Shown: positions 1 through 9,089 of the stretch, piece after piece | How positions within the stretch are numbered: position 1 is the stretch's first letter | How the letters are laid out: each line of letters starts with the position of its first letter | From: Rhizobiales bacterium PAR1 | GTDB taxonomy: Bacteria > Pseudomonadota > Alphaproteobacteria > Rhizobiales > Beijerinckiaceae | Assembly (NCBI GenBank): GCA_002256205.1 | Contig: NKIW01000001.1 | Span: 496,001 to 560,000, forward strand | Length of the DNA stretch: 64,000 bases | Reading direction: 5' to 3' | Program-made: the position numbers and the translations under genes | The notes under the pieces: generated by a model | Told to the model about the DNA's origin: nothing | What the model saw: only the letters and a program-made list of their open reading frames with translations | The model's database searches: none

Positions 1-983
1 TGCGCTTCCGGCACACCGGCGGGGATCATCAGAGATGCGCCACCGATCGCCACAGCATTGCGGACGTTCTTCGGGATGAAGCCCACTTCGAGCTGGAACT
101 TCGAGTTGTTGCGGATATGGGTCAGCGAGCCGGTCGAGGCGAAGAGCATCGAGGTCTGGCCGGCGAGGAAAGCGGTCGTTGCAGCCGGGCCCTGCGTCAC
201 ACCCGGCGCCATGACCTTATGCTTTTCGATCAGGTCGCGCATGTAGGTGATCGCGCCGAGCATCGAGGGGGTGTCATAGTAGACTTCGCCGGGGAAATCC
301 TCGTTATAGTAGCGGCCGCCGTTCGACATCGTGAAGGCAGTGACGATCCAGCCGAGGTAATCGTAGTTGGCGGGGATCGAGACGCCCCAGCGCGTCACCT
401 TCTCACCTTCGCGCTTGGTGAGCTTCTGGGCGGCAGCGACGAGTTCCGCCCAATTCTGCGGTGGCTTGGTCGGGTCGAGACCGGCTTCCTTGAAGTGATC
501 GCCGTTGATGTAAAGCAGCGGGGTCGAGTTGTGGAACGGCACGGCATAGGTCGTTCCGTCGAGCACGGCGTTGCCGCGCAGCGCCGGCCAGAACTGGCTC
601 ATGAACTGCTCGCCGGTCTTGCCATCGGCCTTGATCAGGGCTTCGAGGCTCGACACTTCGTTCTCGATCTTGAGATCGGTGATGAAGTTGGCACTCATGA
701 TCACTGCCGCCGGCGGCTTGCCGGCCTTGATCGAGGCTCGGGTCTTGATCAAGGTTTCATCATAGGTGCCGGTATAAACAGGGGTTACCTTGATCGCAGG
801 ATGACCATCGTTGAATTCCTTGATCATGGAAGCCATGTCGCGGGCGAGCTGGCCATCGACCGGAACCGGAAAGAACAGATCGATGTTGGTCGGGGCCTGC
901 GCAAAAGCGCTGCCCGCCAGCATCGAGGCGGCAAGAGCGCCTCCAAGAGCGCCGCCAAGCGCCAGACGTCGGGTAATCTGCAT
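1..983 (-). CDS. Carbohydrate ABC transporter substrate-binding protein (UgpB-like), 3' end outside window
   Basis: The reading frame runs off the left edge of the window: 327 residues are visible, where the family usually has about 430. The N-terminus is a clear signal peptide (MQITRR, a hydrophobic stretch, then SAFAQA), so the product is periplasmic. The rest reads like family 1 extracellular solute-binding proteins of the UgpB/MalE type. It would bind the substrate and deliver it to the two permeases encoded just upstream. The start at 983 has a purine-rich AGGAGATATT ribosome site. The gene lies 11 bases after the second permease, so it is part of the same operon. No ATPase gene is seen; it may follow beyond the edge. 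The substrate is not decided by sequence alone. Confidence 0.88.
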   Translation of the reverse strand, partial: MQITRRLALGGALGGALAASMLAGSAFAQAPTNIDLFFPVPVDGQLARDMASMIKEFNDGHPAIKVTPVYTGTYDETLIKTRASIKAGKPPAAVIMSANFITDLKIENEVSSLEALIKADGKTGEQFMSQFWPALRGNAVLDGTTYAVPFHNSTPLLYINGDHFKEAGLDPTKPPQNWAELVAAAQKLTKREGEKVTRWGVSIPANYDYLGWIVTAFTMSNGGRYYNEDFPGEVYYDTPSMLGAITYMRDLIEKHKVMAPGVTQGPAATTAFLAGQTSMLFASTGSLTHIRNNSKFQLEVGFIPKNVRNAVAIGGASLMIPAGVPEA

Positions 984-994
984 CGGAATATCTC

Positions 995-1852
995 CTATTT
1001 GATGCCGGATGAGACGAACGAGTTCACAAAGCGCCGCTGGAAGCCAAGAAATCCGATAGCCAGCGGGGCGATGACAAAGAGCGTGCCGGCGGCGATGACA
1101 CCCCAGGCCTGGGCACCCTCCTGCCCACGCGTAAAAGCGGAAAGCCCGACCGTCAGCGGGCGGTTCTCGGGTGAGTTGATGACCATCAGCGGCCAGATGA
1201 ACTCGTTCCAGTGCGAAGTGACCGAGACAATGCCGAAGGCGATGAAGGCCGGGCGCGCGAGCGGCACATAGATGAAGCGGATGCGCTGCCACCAGTTGGC
1301 GCCGTCGAGCATCGCGGCGTCTTCGAGTTCACGCGGAATATCGTTGAACGCCTGCCGCATCAGGAAGGTGCCGAAGGCCGAGGCGAAATACGGCGCCATC
1401 ACGCCCAGCAGCGTGTCATAAAGGCCGAGCTTGGCGATCATCTGCAAATTGGGGACGATCAGCACCACCGGCGCGAGCATCAATTGCAGCAGGAAGACGT
1501 AGAACAGCACCCGCTTGCCGGGGAATTCGAGCCTGGCAAACGCAAAACCCGCGAGCGTGATTGTCACCATCTGCACGGCAAGAATGCCGAAGGCGATGAT
1601 GGCGCTGTTGAGCGTTTGCCGCGGAAAATCAGCGGAGGCCCAGGCTTCCGCGAAATTCGCCAACGTCGGGATATAATCCGGGAGGATCGAGGCCATCCCG
1701 ATCGCACCATAGGCACCGGGACGGAAGGCCGCGACGATCATCCAGAGAAACGGTACGACCCAGATGAACGCCGCACCGAGCACGAGCAGATAGCCCAGCT
1801 TCGGCGTGATCTCGTGGCGCGTTGCAAGCGTAGCGGTCGAAATCTCCCTCAT
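995..1852 (-). CDS. Carbohydrate ABC transporter permease, MalG/UgpE type
   Basis: This 285-residue inner membrane protein has about six hydrophobic segments and the EAA loop (roughly residues 176-201, with DAAMLDGANWWQRIRFIYVP) that contacts the ATPase of an importer. Length and the single-copy EAA loop fit the MalG/UgpE family. Its ATG overlaps the end of the preceding permease gene by four bases (ATGA), a sign of translational coupling. It would form the membrane channel with the other permease and receive substrate from the periplasmic protein encoded downstream. The family is certain, the substrate is not; the neighbouring phosphodiesterase makes a glycerophosphodiester or polyol phosphate a reasonable guess. 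Confidence 0.93.
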   Translation of the reverse strand: MREISTATLATRHEITPKLGYLLVLGAAFIWVVPFLWMIVAAFRPGAYGAIGMASILPDYIPTLANFAEAWASADFPRQTLNSAIIAFGILAVQMVTITLAGFAFARLEFPGKRVLFYVFLLQLMLAPVVLIVPNLQMIAKLGLYDTLLGVMAPYFASAFGTFLMRQAFNDIPRELEDAAMLDGANWWQRIRFIYVPLARPAFIAFGIVSVTSHWNEFIWPLMVINSPENRPLTVGLSAFTRGQEGAQAWGVIAAGTLFVIAPLAIGFLGFQRRFVNSFVSSGIK

Positions 1853-2796
1853 GCCGCACCGCCAAACGAACGTTCGAGCGTGCGCAGCGAGGTCAGCGTG
1901 ATGCCAAGTAATGCCAGCAGCGAAATGAAGGTCGCGGCGGAGGCTTTGCCGATATCGTAGCTCTCCACCGCCTGCTGGTAGATGTAGAACAGCACGAGGC
2001 TGGTAGACTCAGAGGGCCCGCCCTTCGTCAGCACGAAGACGTGGTCGACCTGCGTGATGATGTTCAAGAGCGAGATCACTGCCACGAAGGCGATCGTCGG
2101 CTTGAGATACGGCAGGGTGACATATTTGAGCCGCTGCCACGGCGAGGCCCCATCGAGATAGGCCGCCTCATAGGCATCCGGCGGCACCGATTGCAGGCCA
2201 GCGAGGAAGAACAGCATGTAATAGCCCGCGTTCTTCCAGATCGTGACGCCGATCAGCGAATAGAGCGCGATATCCGGATTGCCGAGCCAGTTCGGCGGGT
2301 TGACGAAAAATCGCGCGAGATAATGGTCGATCAGCCCGACGCCGGGCAGAAACACGAAGAGAAACAACGAGGCCGCCGCCACCAACGGCACCAGCACCGG
2401 GAAAAAGAATACCGCCCGCAAGGCCGAATTCACCCGCGTCGAATGCACCAGCGCCATCGCCAGAAACAGCGAGAGCACGAGGCTCGGAACCACAGTCAGA
2501 ACGGCGAAAATGACGTTATTGACGAGCGCGTGATGGAACGAAGGGTCGGCCAGCACAGCCTTGTAATTGGTGAGGCCTGCGAACTCGGTCGCGGCACCAA
2601 TCCCCTTCCGGACAAAAAGGCTGTCCGCCATCAGCTGGGCAATCGGCCCATAGGTGAAAAGGCCGAGAAAAATCAGCGATGGCGCCAGAAGCGCGTAGCC
2701 GAGAAAGCCGGACCAGCGGATTTGGGAAAGAACCGGCGCCACCTTCCAAGCGGCGCGCGGTGCCATCATTGCCTCATGAATCGGAATATCCGTCAT
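1849..2796 (-). CDS. Carbohydrate ABC transporter permease, MalF/UgpA type
   Basis: The 315-residue product is the partner permease of the importer. It has an N-terminal cytoplasmic tail, six predicted membrane segments and the EAA loop at about residues 207-233 (AAYLDGASPWQRLKYVTLP). The length without a large periplasmic loop fits UgpA rather than MalF. It follows the phosphodiesterase gene after 83 bases and overlaps the next permease by four. The order phosphodiesterase, UgpA-like, UgpE-like, UgpB-like is seen in the sequence. The idea that all act on one substrate is inference from that order. Confidence 0.93.
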   Translation of the reverse strand: MTDIPIHEAMMAPRAAWKVAPVLSQIRWSGFLGYALLAPSLIFLGLFTYGPIAQLMADSLFVRKGIGAATEFAGLTNYKAVLADPSFHHALVNNVIFAVLTVVPSLVLSLFLAMALVHSTRVNSALRAVFFFPVLVPLVAAASLFLFVFLPGVGLIDHYLARFFVNPPNWLGNPDIALYSLIGVTIWKNAGYYMLFFLAGLQSVPPDAYEAAYLDGASPWQRLKYVTLPYLKPTIAFVAVISLLNIITQVDHVFVLTKGGPSESTSLVLFYIYQQAVESYDIGKASAATFISLLALLGITLTSLRTLERSFGGAA

Positions 2797-2879
2797 CGCC
2801 GCCCTGAACCTGTTCGAGATCAGGGCATCCCTCGCAGGCTCATGTTGCAGGGCGTTGACGGAAAGGATTCAGTTTTGTG

Positions 2880-3725
2880 TCAGCCCACCACTTCAACCGG
2901 CCCAAGCTGGTAGGTGCGATCATCGGTGCCAGGCTTCGAGAACAGGAAACGCGGACTCTGATCGAGGAAATCATGCGCGTGCACGACGACCGAGTGCTTG
3001 CCGATCAGCACCACGCCATAGGCCGGCGGTTCGTGGCTCGCGAGATGCGCGCAATCCTCGCTCAGATCGAACCAGACCTGATGGCTCGTGCCGCGCAGTG
3101 TCGAGAAAGAAATGCCGTTCCAGTTGCCGTTGATCGGGCGATGGACATGGCCGAAGAAGAGGTGCCGGATGCGCCCGCGATAGGGCTCAATCACGTCGCG
3201 GAAGGCATCGCGCTCCGCCAGCGCGATCCGGTCCATGTCATGCACGCCGACTTCGAATGGCGGGTGGTGCATGAAGAAGAAGATGGACTGGTCGGCCCCG
3301 GTGGTCTCGAGCGTCGCCTCGATCCAGGCAAGACGCTTCGGGCAGAGCTGGCCGGCGTGGCTCGCGTCATCCAGCGTATCGAGAAAGATGAAGCGACCCT
3401 GCGGGGTGTCGCGGAACCCCTGTACAAAGCCGTTGGTATCCTGCGGCGCCGCCGGCAGGCTCGCAAGCGCATTGGTCCGCTTGTCGTGATTGCCGAGAAG
3501 CACGACGTAGGGCATGGCCAGCGTATCCATCACCGCACGAAACGCGGCATAGGCTTCGGGCTCGCCCCAATGGGTCAGATCACCGGTCACGACGGCCAGC
3601 GCGGCATCGGCGTGATGCGCGTTGATATCCGCAACGGCCGCGGCAAGCCGCGCCTGCGGGTCAAGGCCGTAGAGTTTCAGACCAGGCTGAACAAGATGCG
3701 TATCGGTGAGATGGATGAGTTTCAT
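2880..3725 (-). CDS. Calcineurin-like phosphodiesterase (GpdQ/CpdA type)
   Basis: The 281-residue protein has the full set of metallophosphoesterase motifs: D8-x-H10 near the start (HLTDTH), GD49, GNH80D, H153-H154 in MHHPP, and GH193VH195. These ligands hold two metal ions, and the family cleaves phosphodiesters such as glycerophosphodiesters (GpdQ) or cyclic AMP (CpdA). I start it at 3725 because the protein aligns from MKLIHLTDTH and the ATG follows a strong AAGGAAGG site; an in-frame start 90 bases earlier has neither. It is the first gene of the Ugp-like importer operon, which favours glycerophosphodiester breakdown over cAMP signalling. The product has no signal peptide, so it acts in the cytoplasm on imported substrate. 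Confidence 0.85.
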   Translation of the reverse strand: MKLIHLTDTHLVQPGLKLYGLDPQARLAAAVADINAHHADAALAVVTGDLTHWGEPEAYAAFRAVMDTLAMPYVVLLGNHDKRTNALASLPAAPQDTNGFVQGFRDTPQGRFIFLDTLDDASHAGQLCPKRLAWIEATLETTGADQSIFFFMHHPPFEVGVHDMDRIALAERDAFRDVIEPYRGRIRHLFFGHVHRPINGNWNGISFSTLRGTSHQVWFDLSEDCAHLASHEPPAYGVVLIGKHSVVVHAHDFLDQSPRFLFSKPGTDDRTYQLGPVEVVG

Positions 3726-3762
3726 GACGGCCTTCCTTGCGGGTTCGTTCGGCGGACGGCAT

Positions 3763-3787
3763 AACGCAGCAAACCGCGTCCGTTTCC
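3763..3787 (-). promoter_or_regulatory. Weak EcfG-like promoter (GGAAA-N16-CGTT)
   Basis: Read on the minus strand the site is GGAAA, 16 bases, CGTT, one base off the EcfG consensus, and it ends 38 bases before the phosphodiesterase start. It lies outside the dense stress island and is a single near-match, so it may be chance. Confidence 0.2.
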
Positions 3788-3885
3788 GTGACCAAGCCCT
3801 GTGGCCGATTTTCATGGCAGTTTGATCACACCCCGGAACAGCGCGATGGCGCCTGCGCCGTTTCCTAGCCGCATGCCTGGGTTTT

Positions 3886-4740
3886 TCAGGCCCGAGGAAC
3901 GATTTTTCCCCGTCGCACCGCCATGATCAGCAGGATCACGCCGGTAACCGTGCAGAACAGAAACGCTATCACGGACGATTCCAGCCCGAAGCTGCCCCCG
4001 GTCAAAACCGCCGGTCCCTTGATGTTCGACCGGATCAGCCCCGGTGCCGGGGTACTGCCGGAAACGATACCGGAGAAGATGGCGGACTGCGTAAAATTCC
4101 AGGCCATGTGAAAGCCGATGCTGAGCCAAAGGCGGCGGGTGAGCATGTAAGCGGCGGCGAGCAACACGCCGGCTTCGATGCTGATGTAGATGGCACCAAC
4201 AAGCGTTCCTGCCGGGTTCGCCAAATGCACCAGCCCAAACACGAGCGCAGAGACGCCAAGGGAAATCCAGCTGCCGAACAACTCCTCAACGGAACGGAAC
4301 AGCACGCCCCGGAAAATCAGCTCCTCGAAAATCCCCGAACTCAGCGCCATTGCGACAGCCGGGATCACGAAGGTCCAGGGGTTCAATCCCTCAATGCGGT
4401 ACATGCCGAGCGCGATGAGAACCAGAACGCATGCTGTATAGAGACCCGCGCCGATCAAGGCGCCCATCAGCCACTCCCTGCTTGCGCCAGAAAAGGAGAG
4501 CTCGCTCACTGGACGCCGCTCAATGAAGCGCGCAAACCCCGCATAAATGGCCAGAGTAACACTCGCCATAGCAGCGGTGATCGCGATAGAGAGAACCGGC
4601 GCATCCTTGAATTTCAGCATGAAACCATTGTTGAAACCCATCAACAGGAACACGACGCCGCCCAGCAGGATGATACGGGCGACTGGAAAACGCATGATGC
4701 GCAGCCACAGCGGTAGTGTGGTGTTCGGCAATTCGGTCAT
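3886..4740 (-). CDS. CPBP family intramembrane glutamic protease (Abi/CAAX protease)
   Basis: The 284-residue protein is very hydrophobic with about eight membrane segments. It carries the CPBP motifs in order: EELIFRG near residue 139 (catalytic glutamates and arginine), H172 in GLVHLANP, and H211-x3-N215 in HMAWNF. Bacterial members of this family are intramembrane proteases or immunity-type proteins and most are uncharacterised. It lies between the phosphodiesterase operon and the DUF2339 gene, all on the minus strand, with more than 100 bases on each side, so it is probably transcribed alone. The family call is firm; the target is unknown. Confidence 0.85.
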   Translation of the reverse strand: MTELPNTTLPLWLRIMRFPVARIILLGGVVFLLMGFNNGFMLKFKDAPVLSIAITAAMASVTLAIYAGFARFIERRPVSELSFSGASREWLMGALIGAGLYTACVLVLIALGMYRIEGLNPWTFVIPAVAMALSSGIFEELIFRGVLFRSVEELFGSWISLGVSALVFGLVHLANPAGTLVGAIYISIEAGVLLAAAYMLTRRLWLSIGFHMAWNFTQSAIFSGIVSGSTPAPGLIRSNIKGPAVLTGGSFGLESSVIAFLFCTVTGVILLIMAVRRGKIVPRA

Positions 4741-4855
4741 GCAAGCGTATCCTCGGAGAACAGCGATCTATCTAGTCTGGTAAGGGGTTCAGCCGGATGA
4801 TGCCTTCTCAAAGCGCTTCCAACAAGCCCCCGGATCTGAGCGCATACTGCGCCTT

Positions 4856-7621
4856 TCAATTGAGCGGCGTCTCGGGAGATTTCCGGAAAACGAAGCGCTG
4901 ATAGACAAGGCCGATGCCGATCAGCGCTGCGCCGAGACCGATAAACGAGAGGGCCCTCCACGCGCCTTCCAATCCGCCCATATCGATCAGAAACACTTTG
5001 AGGACGCTCGGGACAATAAAGCAGGCAGATACCAGCCTGAGCGTCCGGGCATGACGCAGGATACCACCGGCGAGCAGGATCACACCAAGTCCAAGCCAGA
5101 CGGCGGAATAGGCCCAAAGCTCCACATCCCCTGTCGGAACGTCGTTGAAACTGATCGCCGGGCCATGGAATACACGCCTGACCGCCAGACTGACATAGGC
5201 GAAGCAAAGCAGCAGCGCGAGGCCGCCTGCAGCGTAAACAAACCAGAGCGGACGGCGATCCCGCGCGATGAGGTAGAGCACGCCAAAGGCCGCCGCCGGC
5301 AAGGCGTATCCCACGACCAGAGAATTGATCAGCGCCCCGCCTTCAACGAGGTCGCCGCCCAGCACCGGATTTTTCGCCAGAAGCAGGCCGAAAAGCGCGA
5401 CGCCGGAAGACAATCCGGCAATCAGAAGGCTAGCGCTACGATAGACGGGGTTCTGATCCAGCGCATCAAGACGCATCAGCACCGTGGCCACGCCGACCCC
5501 CGCGACGAGTTGCAGGCCGAGCTCAGCATGTGACGTTCTGGCTGTCAGAAGATCGGCACCATGGAACAAATGGCGGATCTCGAACCCGAGAAGCAGCGCG
5601 CCGAACAGGATCGCCATGCCCTCCATGAGGCGCAAGGGCACGTCATCTCCGCCGGATCGCAAAAACCGCGCGGCCATGAAAAAGGCAACGGCCGGAACAC
5701 CATACCCGATGAGGAGCCAATTCAGGATCGGCACCGTACCGGGATTGCCCGCCATGATGGCCGGATCCCAGGCGATACGGGCGAGTACAATCGCCGCGAG
5801 CACGCCCGAAGCCATGCGCAACGCGTTGACCGGCCCCTTGCTGGTCACCCAGGCCGAACCGGCGGCGGCCAGCGCCAGTGACACCGTGAGATAACCGCGA
5901 TCCAGCACCATGGTCAGCCCCAGCGCGAGGGACGCGATGGCACCGGCAGCACAGGCTTCGACACCGATGGCTGAAGCGATGCCGTCACGCGCGCGAAACT
6001 GCTTCGCGAGCCACCCCATGGCCACGCCGAGCAGGCCGGCGATCACGCCAAACTCCGGTGCAAGGCCAAAACCTCGGAGACGCAGCCAGCACAGAACGAG
6101 AATGGCCAGCGGTACAACAGTCGCGGCCAGGGCGTAGAGCCCGGCATGTCGTCGGGGCAGCAGCGGGCCAGATCGGAGCCGCAACAGCGCCACGCCGCCA
6201 ATCGTACCAGCAAAAAGCGTCGCAAACAGCGCATAGCGCATCACAGAATCGGGCAGCGGCATCGACAGAATCGCCAGTCCCGGTCCGGTCTCCCGCCCCT
6301 CCAGCGAGGGCCAGACGATGAGCTGGAGGAACGCGATCACCCCCGCCATCAGCGCGGCGCTGGCCACGATCGGAAGACGCCAGGCGCACGCAAGGAGAAG
6401 GGCCACAAGGCCGGCGGAACTCCAGACATCGCCCCCGCGTTCAAGCATTGCCAATCCGGCCAGCAGGGTCAGGATCACGAGCGGCGCCTGAGCCTTCCCA
6501 TCCGAAAAGTCCGCCTCATCCGGAAGGTCTCGATAAGGCCAATAGGCAAAGGCGAGCCCTGCCAGCCCCATCTGCGTCAGGAAGAAGAAGTCGAGCGGTC
6601 CTCCAGCTGCGAGCGGGGTCGCGATCAGAACAAGCCCCCAGAGCGCAATCCCGATGAAAGTTGCCCGCGCGATCTGCTGCCAATCACGCAAGTGAGCGGT
6701 CAGGTATCCTGTCGTTGCCACAATCATGAGGTAAATGACCAGAATCCAGGGTTCTGGCGACGTGCTCTTCACCAGCAACGGCGTCGCCATGGCACCCAGC
6801 AGGCCAAGGCCCGCCAGCCACGGCCCATGCAGCGCTGCTGCGAGCACGGCCATCAGACCGACCAGCGCAAGACACACAAAGGTCGCGCCGGGGCCGAGAA
6901 GGCCATAGAGCGCATGCGCAGCATAGAGCGTTCCGAAAGCGCTCATAGTCGCTACTGCGGTCAGCAGGGCTGCGACCGGCGCATTTTCGAAGTCGGGGAT
7001 GTGAAAATCCGGAAAACGCCGCCGCAGATATTCACCGGCAAATGCCAGCAGAATGGAAAACGCGAGCCCGCTGACCACGCGCATAGCCGGACCAAAATAG
7101 CCCTGCTCGATGGAATAACGCACCAGAAACAGGCCCCCGAGCGCCAGAGCGCAGGCGCCGACCCAAACCGTCCAGCGCGCGCCAAGGAGGGACTCGAAAT
7201 CCTGCGACGAGACAGGCTCTTTTGCCGTCTGCGGCACCTCGGTATGGAGGGACGGTTCCGGCTGGATTGTTGGCACCGTCTTCGCCGCAACAGCCGGAAC
7301 AGGCGGATCGGCATTCTCGACAGGCGCGTCCTTTTCCGCTTCCTCGACCGGGGCAAGGTCTGGAGCGGGCTCAGCGGCGGACGCTGTGCTTTGGGCAAGC
7401 GTCGTATGGACCTGCGGCTTGGCCGTCAGCAAGGCCGCCAATTGCGCCTGCTGGCTTTTCACAGTCATCTCAAGGACTTCAACCTTATCCCGAAGTGTCA
7501 GACTGGTAGCAGCGCTCCAGACCGCGGCGATCAGGGCAATCACAACAAGAATGCCAATAAGAGAAATCACACCCGTTGCTCCCGGTGGGTCCGAGCGAAA
7601 ATTGCTCGCCAGAAACAACAT
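4856..7621 (-). CDS. DUF2339 domain-containing multi-spanning membrane protein
   Basis: This 921-residue protein begins with one membrane segment (about residues 15-40), then a short heptad-like stretch (EVLEMTVKSQQAQLAAL) and a Pro/Glu/Ala-rich linker to about residue 140. After that come more than twenty hydrophobic segments to the C-terminus. That architecture and the ESLLGARWTVWVGACALALGGLFLVRY-type entry to the membrane part (quoted only in outline: SLLGARWTVWVG) are those of DUF2339 proteins. Their role in the envelope is unknown. The gene stands alone, with no partner in the same operon. A long plus-strand frame across it is a shadow. I see no EcfG site upstream. Confidence 0.85.
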   Translation of the reverse strand: MLFLASNFRSDPPGATGVISLIGILVVIALIAAVWSAATSLTLRDKVEVLEMTVKSQQAQLAALLTAKPQVHTTLAQSTASAAEPAPDLAPVEEAEKDAPVENADPPVPAVAAKTVPTIQPEPSLHTEVPQTAKEPVSSQDFESLLGARWTVWVGACALALGGLFLVRYSIEQGYFGPAMRVVSGLAFSILLAFAGEYLRRRFPDFHIPDFENAPVAALLTAVATMSAFGTLYAAHALYGLLGPGATFVCLALVGLMAVLAAALHGPWLAGLGLLGAMATPLLVKSTSPEPWILVIYLMIVATTGYLTAHLRDWQQIARATFIGIALWGLVLIATPLAAGGPLDFFFLTQMGLAGLAFAYWPYRDLPDEADFSDGKAQAPLVILTLLAGLAMLERGGDVWSSAGLVALLLACAWRLPIVASAALMAGVIAFLQLIVWPSLEGRETGPGLAILSMPLPDSVMRYALFATLFAGTIGGVALLRLRSGPLLPRRHAGLYALAATVVPLAILVLCWLRLRGFGLAPEFGVIAGLLGVAMGWLAKQFRARDGIASAIGVEACAAGAIASLALGLTMVLDRGYLTVSLALAAAGSAWVTSKGPVNALRMASGVLAAIVLARIAWDPAIMAGNPGTVPILNWLLIGYGVPAVAFFMAARFLRSGGDDVPLRLMEGMAILFGALLLGFEIRHLFHGADLLTARTSHAELGLQLVAGVGVATVLMRLDALDQNPVYRSASLLIAGLSSGVALFGLLLAKNPVLGGDLVEGGALINSLVVGYALPAAAFGVLYLIARDRRPLWFVYAAGGLALLLCFAYVSLAVRRVFHGPAISFNDVPTGDVELWAYSAVWLGLGVILLAGGILRHARTLRLVSACFIVPSVLKVFLIDMGGLEGAWRALSFIGLGAALIGIGLVYQRFVFRKSPETPLN

Positions 7622-7816
7622 ACCAGAAGAAAATTATGATTTTCAGACCACAGGCTGCGTTTCAAAGATCACCGACTCGGTGTGGCGGCAAGGTCGCCGA
7701 CGTTCGACATCCTTGATTTGACCGCTCGCCAGACCGCCAGATGCACGCCCCATGGCCCTCGTCAGGAGGTGCACAGAGCAACGCTCGCAAGAACATAATC
7801 ACCCGCAAAAACATGC

Positions 7817-7841
7817 GGAACTGACGGCACTTGCCCGCGTT
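7817..7841 (+). promoter_or_regulatory. EcfG promoter, exact consensus (GGAAC-N16-CGTT)
   Basis: GGAAC at 7817-7821 and CGTT at 7838-7841 are separated by 16 bases, the exact consensus for EcfG, the sigma factor of the alphaproteobacterial general stress response. The site ends 61 bases before the DUF1328 gene at 7903. The rest of the 281-base gap from 7622 holds no gene I can support. Confidence 0.85.
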
Positions 7842-7902
7842 ATTCGTGCAACGCCCACCCCGGATTCATCGTGAAAGGGGTGCGCTCTCAAGGAGCCCAA
7901 GC

Positions 7903-8154
7903 ATGTCTGTTCCTGCCATCCTCTCGCTTTTCATTGCCATCGTCGCCGGCCTGCTTGGCATCACGTTTCTGGCAGGTGCAGCCGTTGCTATCGCTCAACT
8001 CGTGCTGGTCGTCGCTTGGATAGCCTTCATGATCTTCACGCTAATGGGGGCGCGCGAACCGGGGCCCGCTGCCTACCATCATGATCCTTTCGATCAGGGA
8101 CTCGTCACGCAACCTTCAGTCCTGCACGACGGTCGAAGAAGAGCGCCTGACTGA
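7903..8154 (+). CDS. DUF1328 (UPF0391, YtjA-like) small membrane protein
   Basis: The 83-residue protein has two hydrophobic helices in its first 52 residues, with the glycine-rich turn typical of DUF1328 (AGLLGITFLAGAAVAIAQ). Family members are usually 55-60 residues; this one has a hydrophilic tail of about 30 residues. The ATG follows an AAGGAG site. Members of this family are common stress-induced membrane proteins of unknown activity. It sits under an exact EcfG promoter, and its last 50 bases overlap the 3' end of phyR, which is convergent. The long tail exists only because of this overlap, which may be read-through of a lost stop. Confidence 0.8.
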   Translation: MSVPAILSLFIAIVAGLLGITFLAGAAVAIAQLVLVVAWIAFMIFTLMGAREPGPAAYHHDPFDQGLVTQPSVLHDGRRRAPD

Positions 8155-8899
8155 TCGCGGCCTTCACCGCATCCGGCTGGAACGGCTTGGTGATGAGGAA
8201 CGCCGGTTCCGGCTTCTCACCCGTGAGCAAGCGCTCCGGGAAGGCCGTGATGAAGATCACCGGCACGTTGATGCTCGTGAGGATCTCATTGACCGCACCA
8301 AGACCGGAGCTGCCATCCGCCAGTTGGATATCCGCCAGCACAAGCCCCGGCGGGTGCGCCTTCACGCTCGCCACGGCTTCCTTGTGGGTGCGGGCTATGC
8401 CAGTGACAGAATGGCCAAGGTCTTCGACTATGCCCTCGATATCGAGCGCGATGATGGGTTCATCCTCAATGATCAACACATTGGTCGCAACCTGCTCGGC
8501 GATCTCCTGCCCTGCCTGATCAATCAGCCGGACAACATCCGGTTCGCCAACGCCAAGGATCACGGCGATCTCCGGCAGACTGAAACCTTCAACGGCCCGC
8601 AGCAGAAAAGCCTGCCGAGGCTTGGGCGTAATGGTTTGCAGGTTGCGCTCGGCCGCGGAACGGATGATGCTCGCCTGTACAGGCATCAAAGAGGCATTGG
8701 TCGAGGACCAGAGCTTGAGAAAAACCTGATAGAGCGCCGAGCGACTGTCGATGCCACGCGGGAAGGCCGCAGCATCAGCGACGATGACTTCGAGTGTCGC
8801 GACAACATAAGCATCGCCACTCGCAGCAGAGCCGGTCAGGGCGCGAGCGAAGCGCCTAAGATACGGTAAATAGGCAGAAATTTCGATTGCGATAGACAT
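8105..8899 (-). CDS. phyR: PhyR, anti-anti-sigma response regulator of the general stress response
   Basis: The 264-residue protein has the diagnostic PhyR build: an N-terminal sigma-like domain (about 1-135, resembling EcfG regions 2 and 4) and a C-terminal receiver domain (about 139-260). The receiver has the acidic pair E145-D146, the phosphoacceptor D190 and the lysine of TKPF. When phosphorylated, PhyR family proteins expose the sigma-like domain, bind NepR and so free EcfG. The start at 8899 gives the usual length and has a GGAAAAAGG-type site; a start 54 bases upstream would add a non-conserved tail. It is divergent from nepR-ecfG, as is typical. I see no EcfG site for phyR itself. Confidence 0.95.
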   Translation of the reverse strand: MSIAIEISAYLPYLRRFARALTGSAASGDAYVVATLEVIVADAAAFPRGIDSRSALYQVFLKLWSSTNASLMPVQASIIRSAAERNLQTITPKPRQAFLLRAVEGFSLPEIAVILGVGEPDVVRLIDQAGQEIAEQVATNVLIIEDEPIIALDIEGIVEDLGHSVTGIARTHKEAVASVKAHPPGLVLADIQLADGSSGLGAVNEILTSINVPVIFITAFPERLLTGEKPEPAFLITKPFQPDAVKAAISQALFFDRRAGLKVA

Positions 8900-8976
8900 G
8901 CGCGCGCCTTTTTCCATGAGGCTCGAGCATGGTCCTGATGCCCGCTTTGACAAGCGATTTATTTCTTTTCCAGTGC

Positions 8977-9001
8977 GGAACTCCGGCGGAGAAAGCGCGT
9001 T
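8977..9001 (+). promoter_or_regulatory. EcfG promoter of nepR-ecfG, exact consensus (GGAAC-N16-CGTT)
   Basis: GGAAC at 8977-8981 and CGTT at 8998-9001 with a 16-base spacer lie 88 bases before nepR. This implies positive autoregulation of the nepR-ecfG operon by EcfG, as known in other Hyphomicrobiales. Confidence 0.88.
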
Positions 9002-9089
9002 GATACCCGATAGGCGTCACGTCTGACCGCAGCCCGGATGAGGTCGCGAGACGTTTCACCTGCCGGCGCGGTAGGAAAGAGAGCAACAG

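Noticed and set aside
3835-3862. GGAAC followed by CGTT on the plus strand
   Set aside because: The spacer is 19 bases, too long for EcfG, and no plus-strand gene follows.
6146-7639. Plus-strand open frame of 497 codons
   Set aside because: It is antisense to the DUF2339 gene, is very rich in Arg, Gln and His, and shows no family motif.
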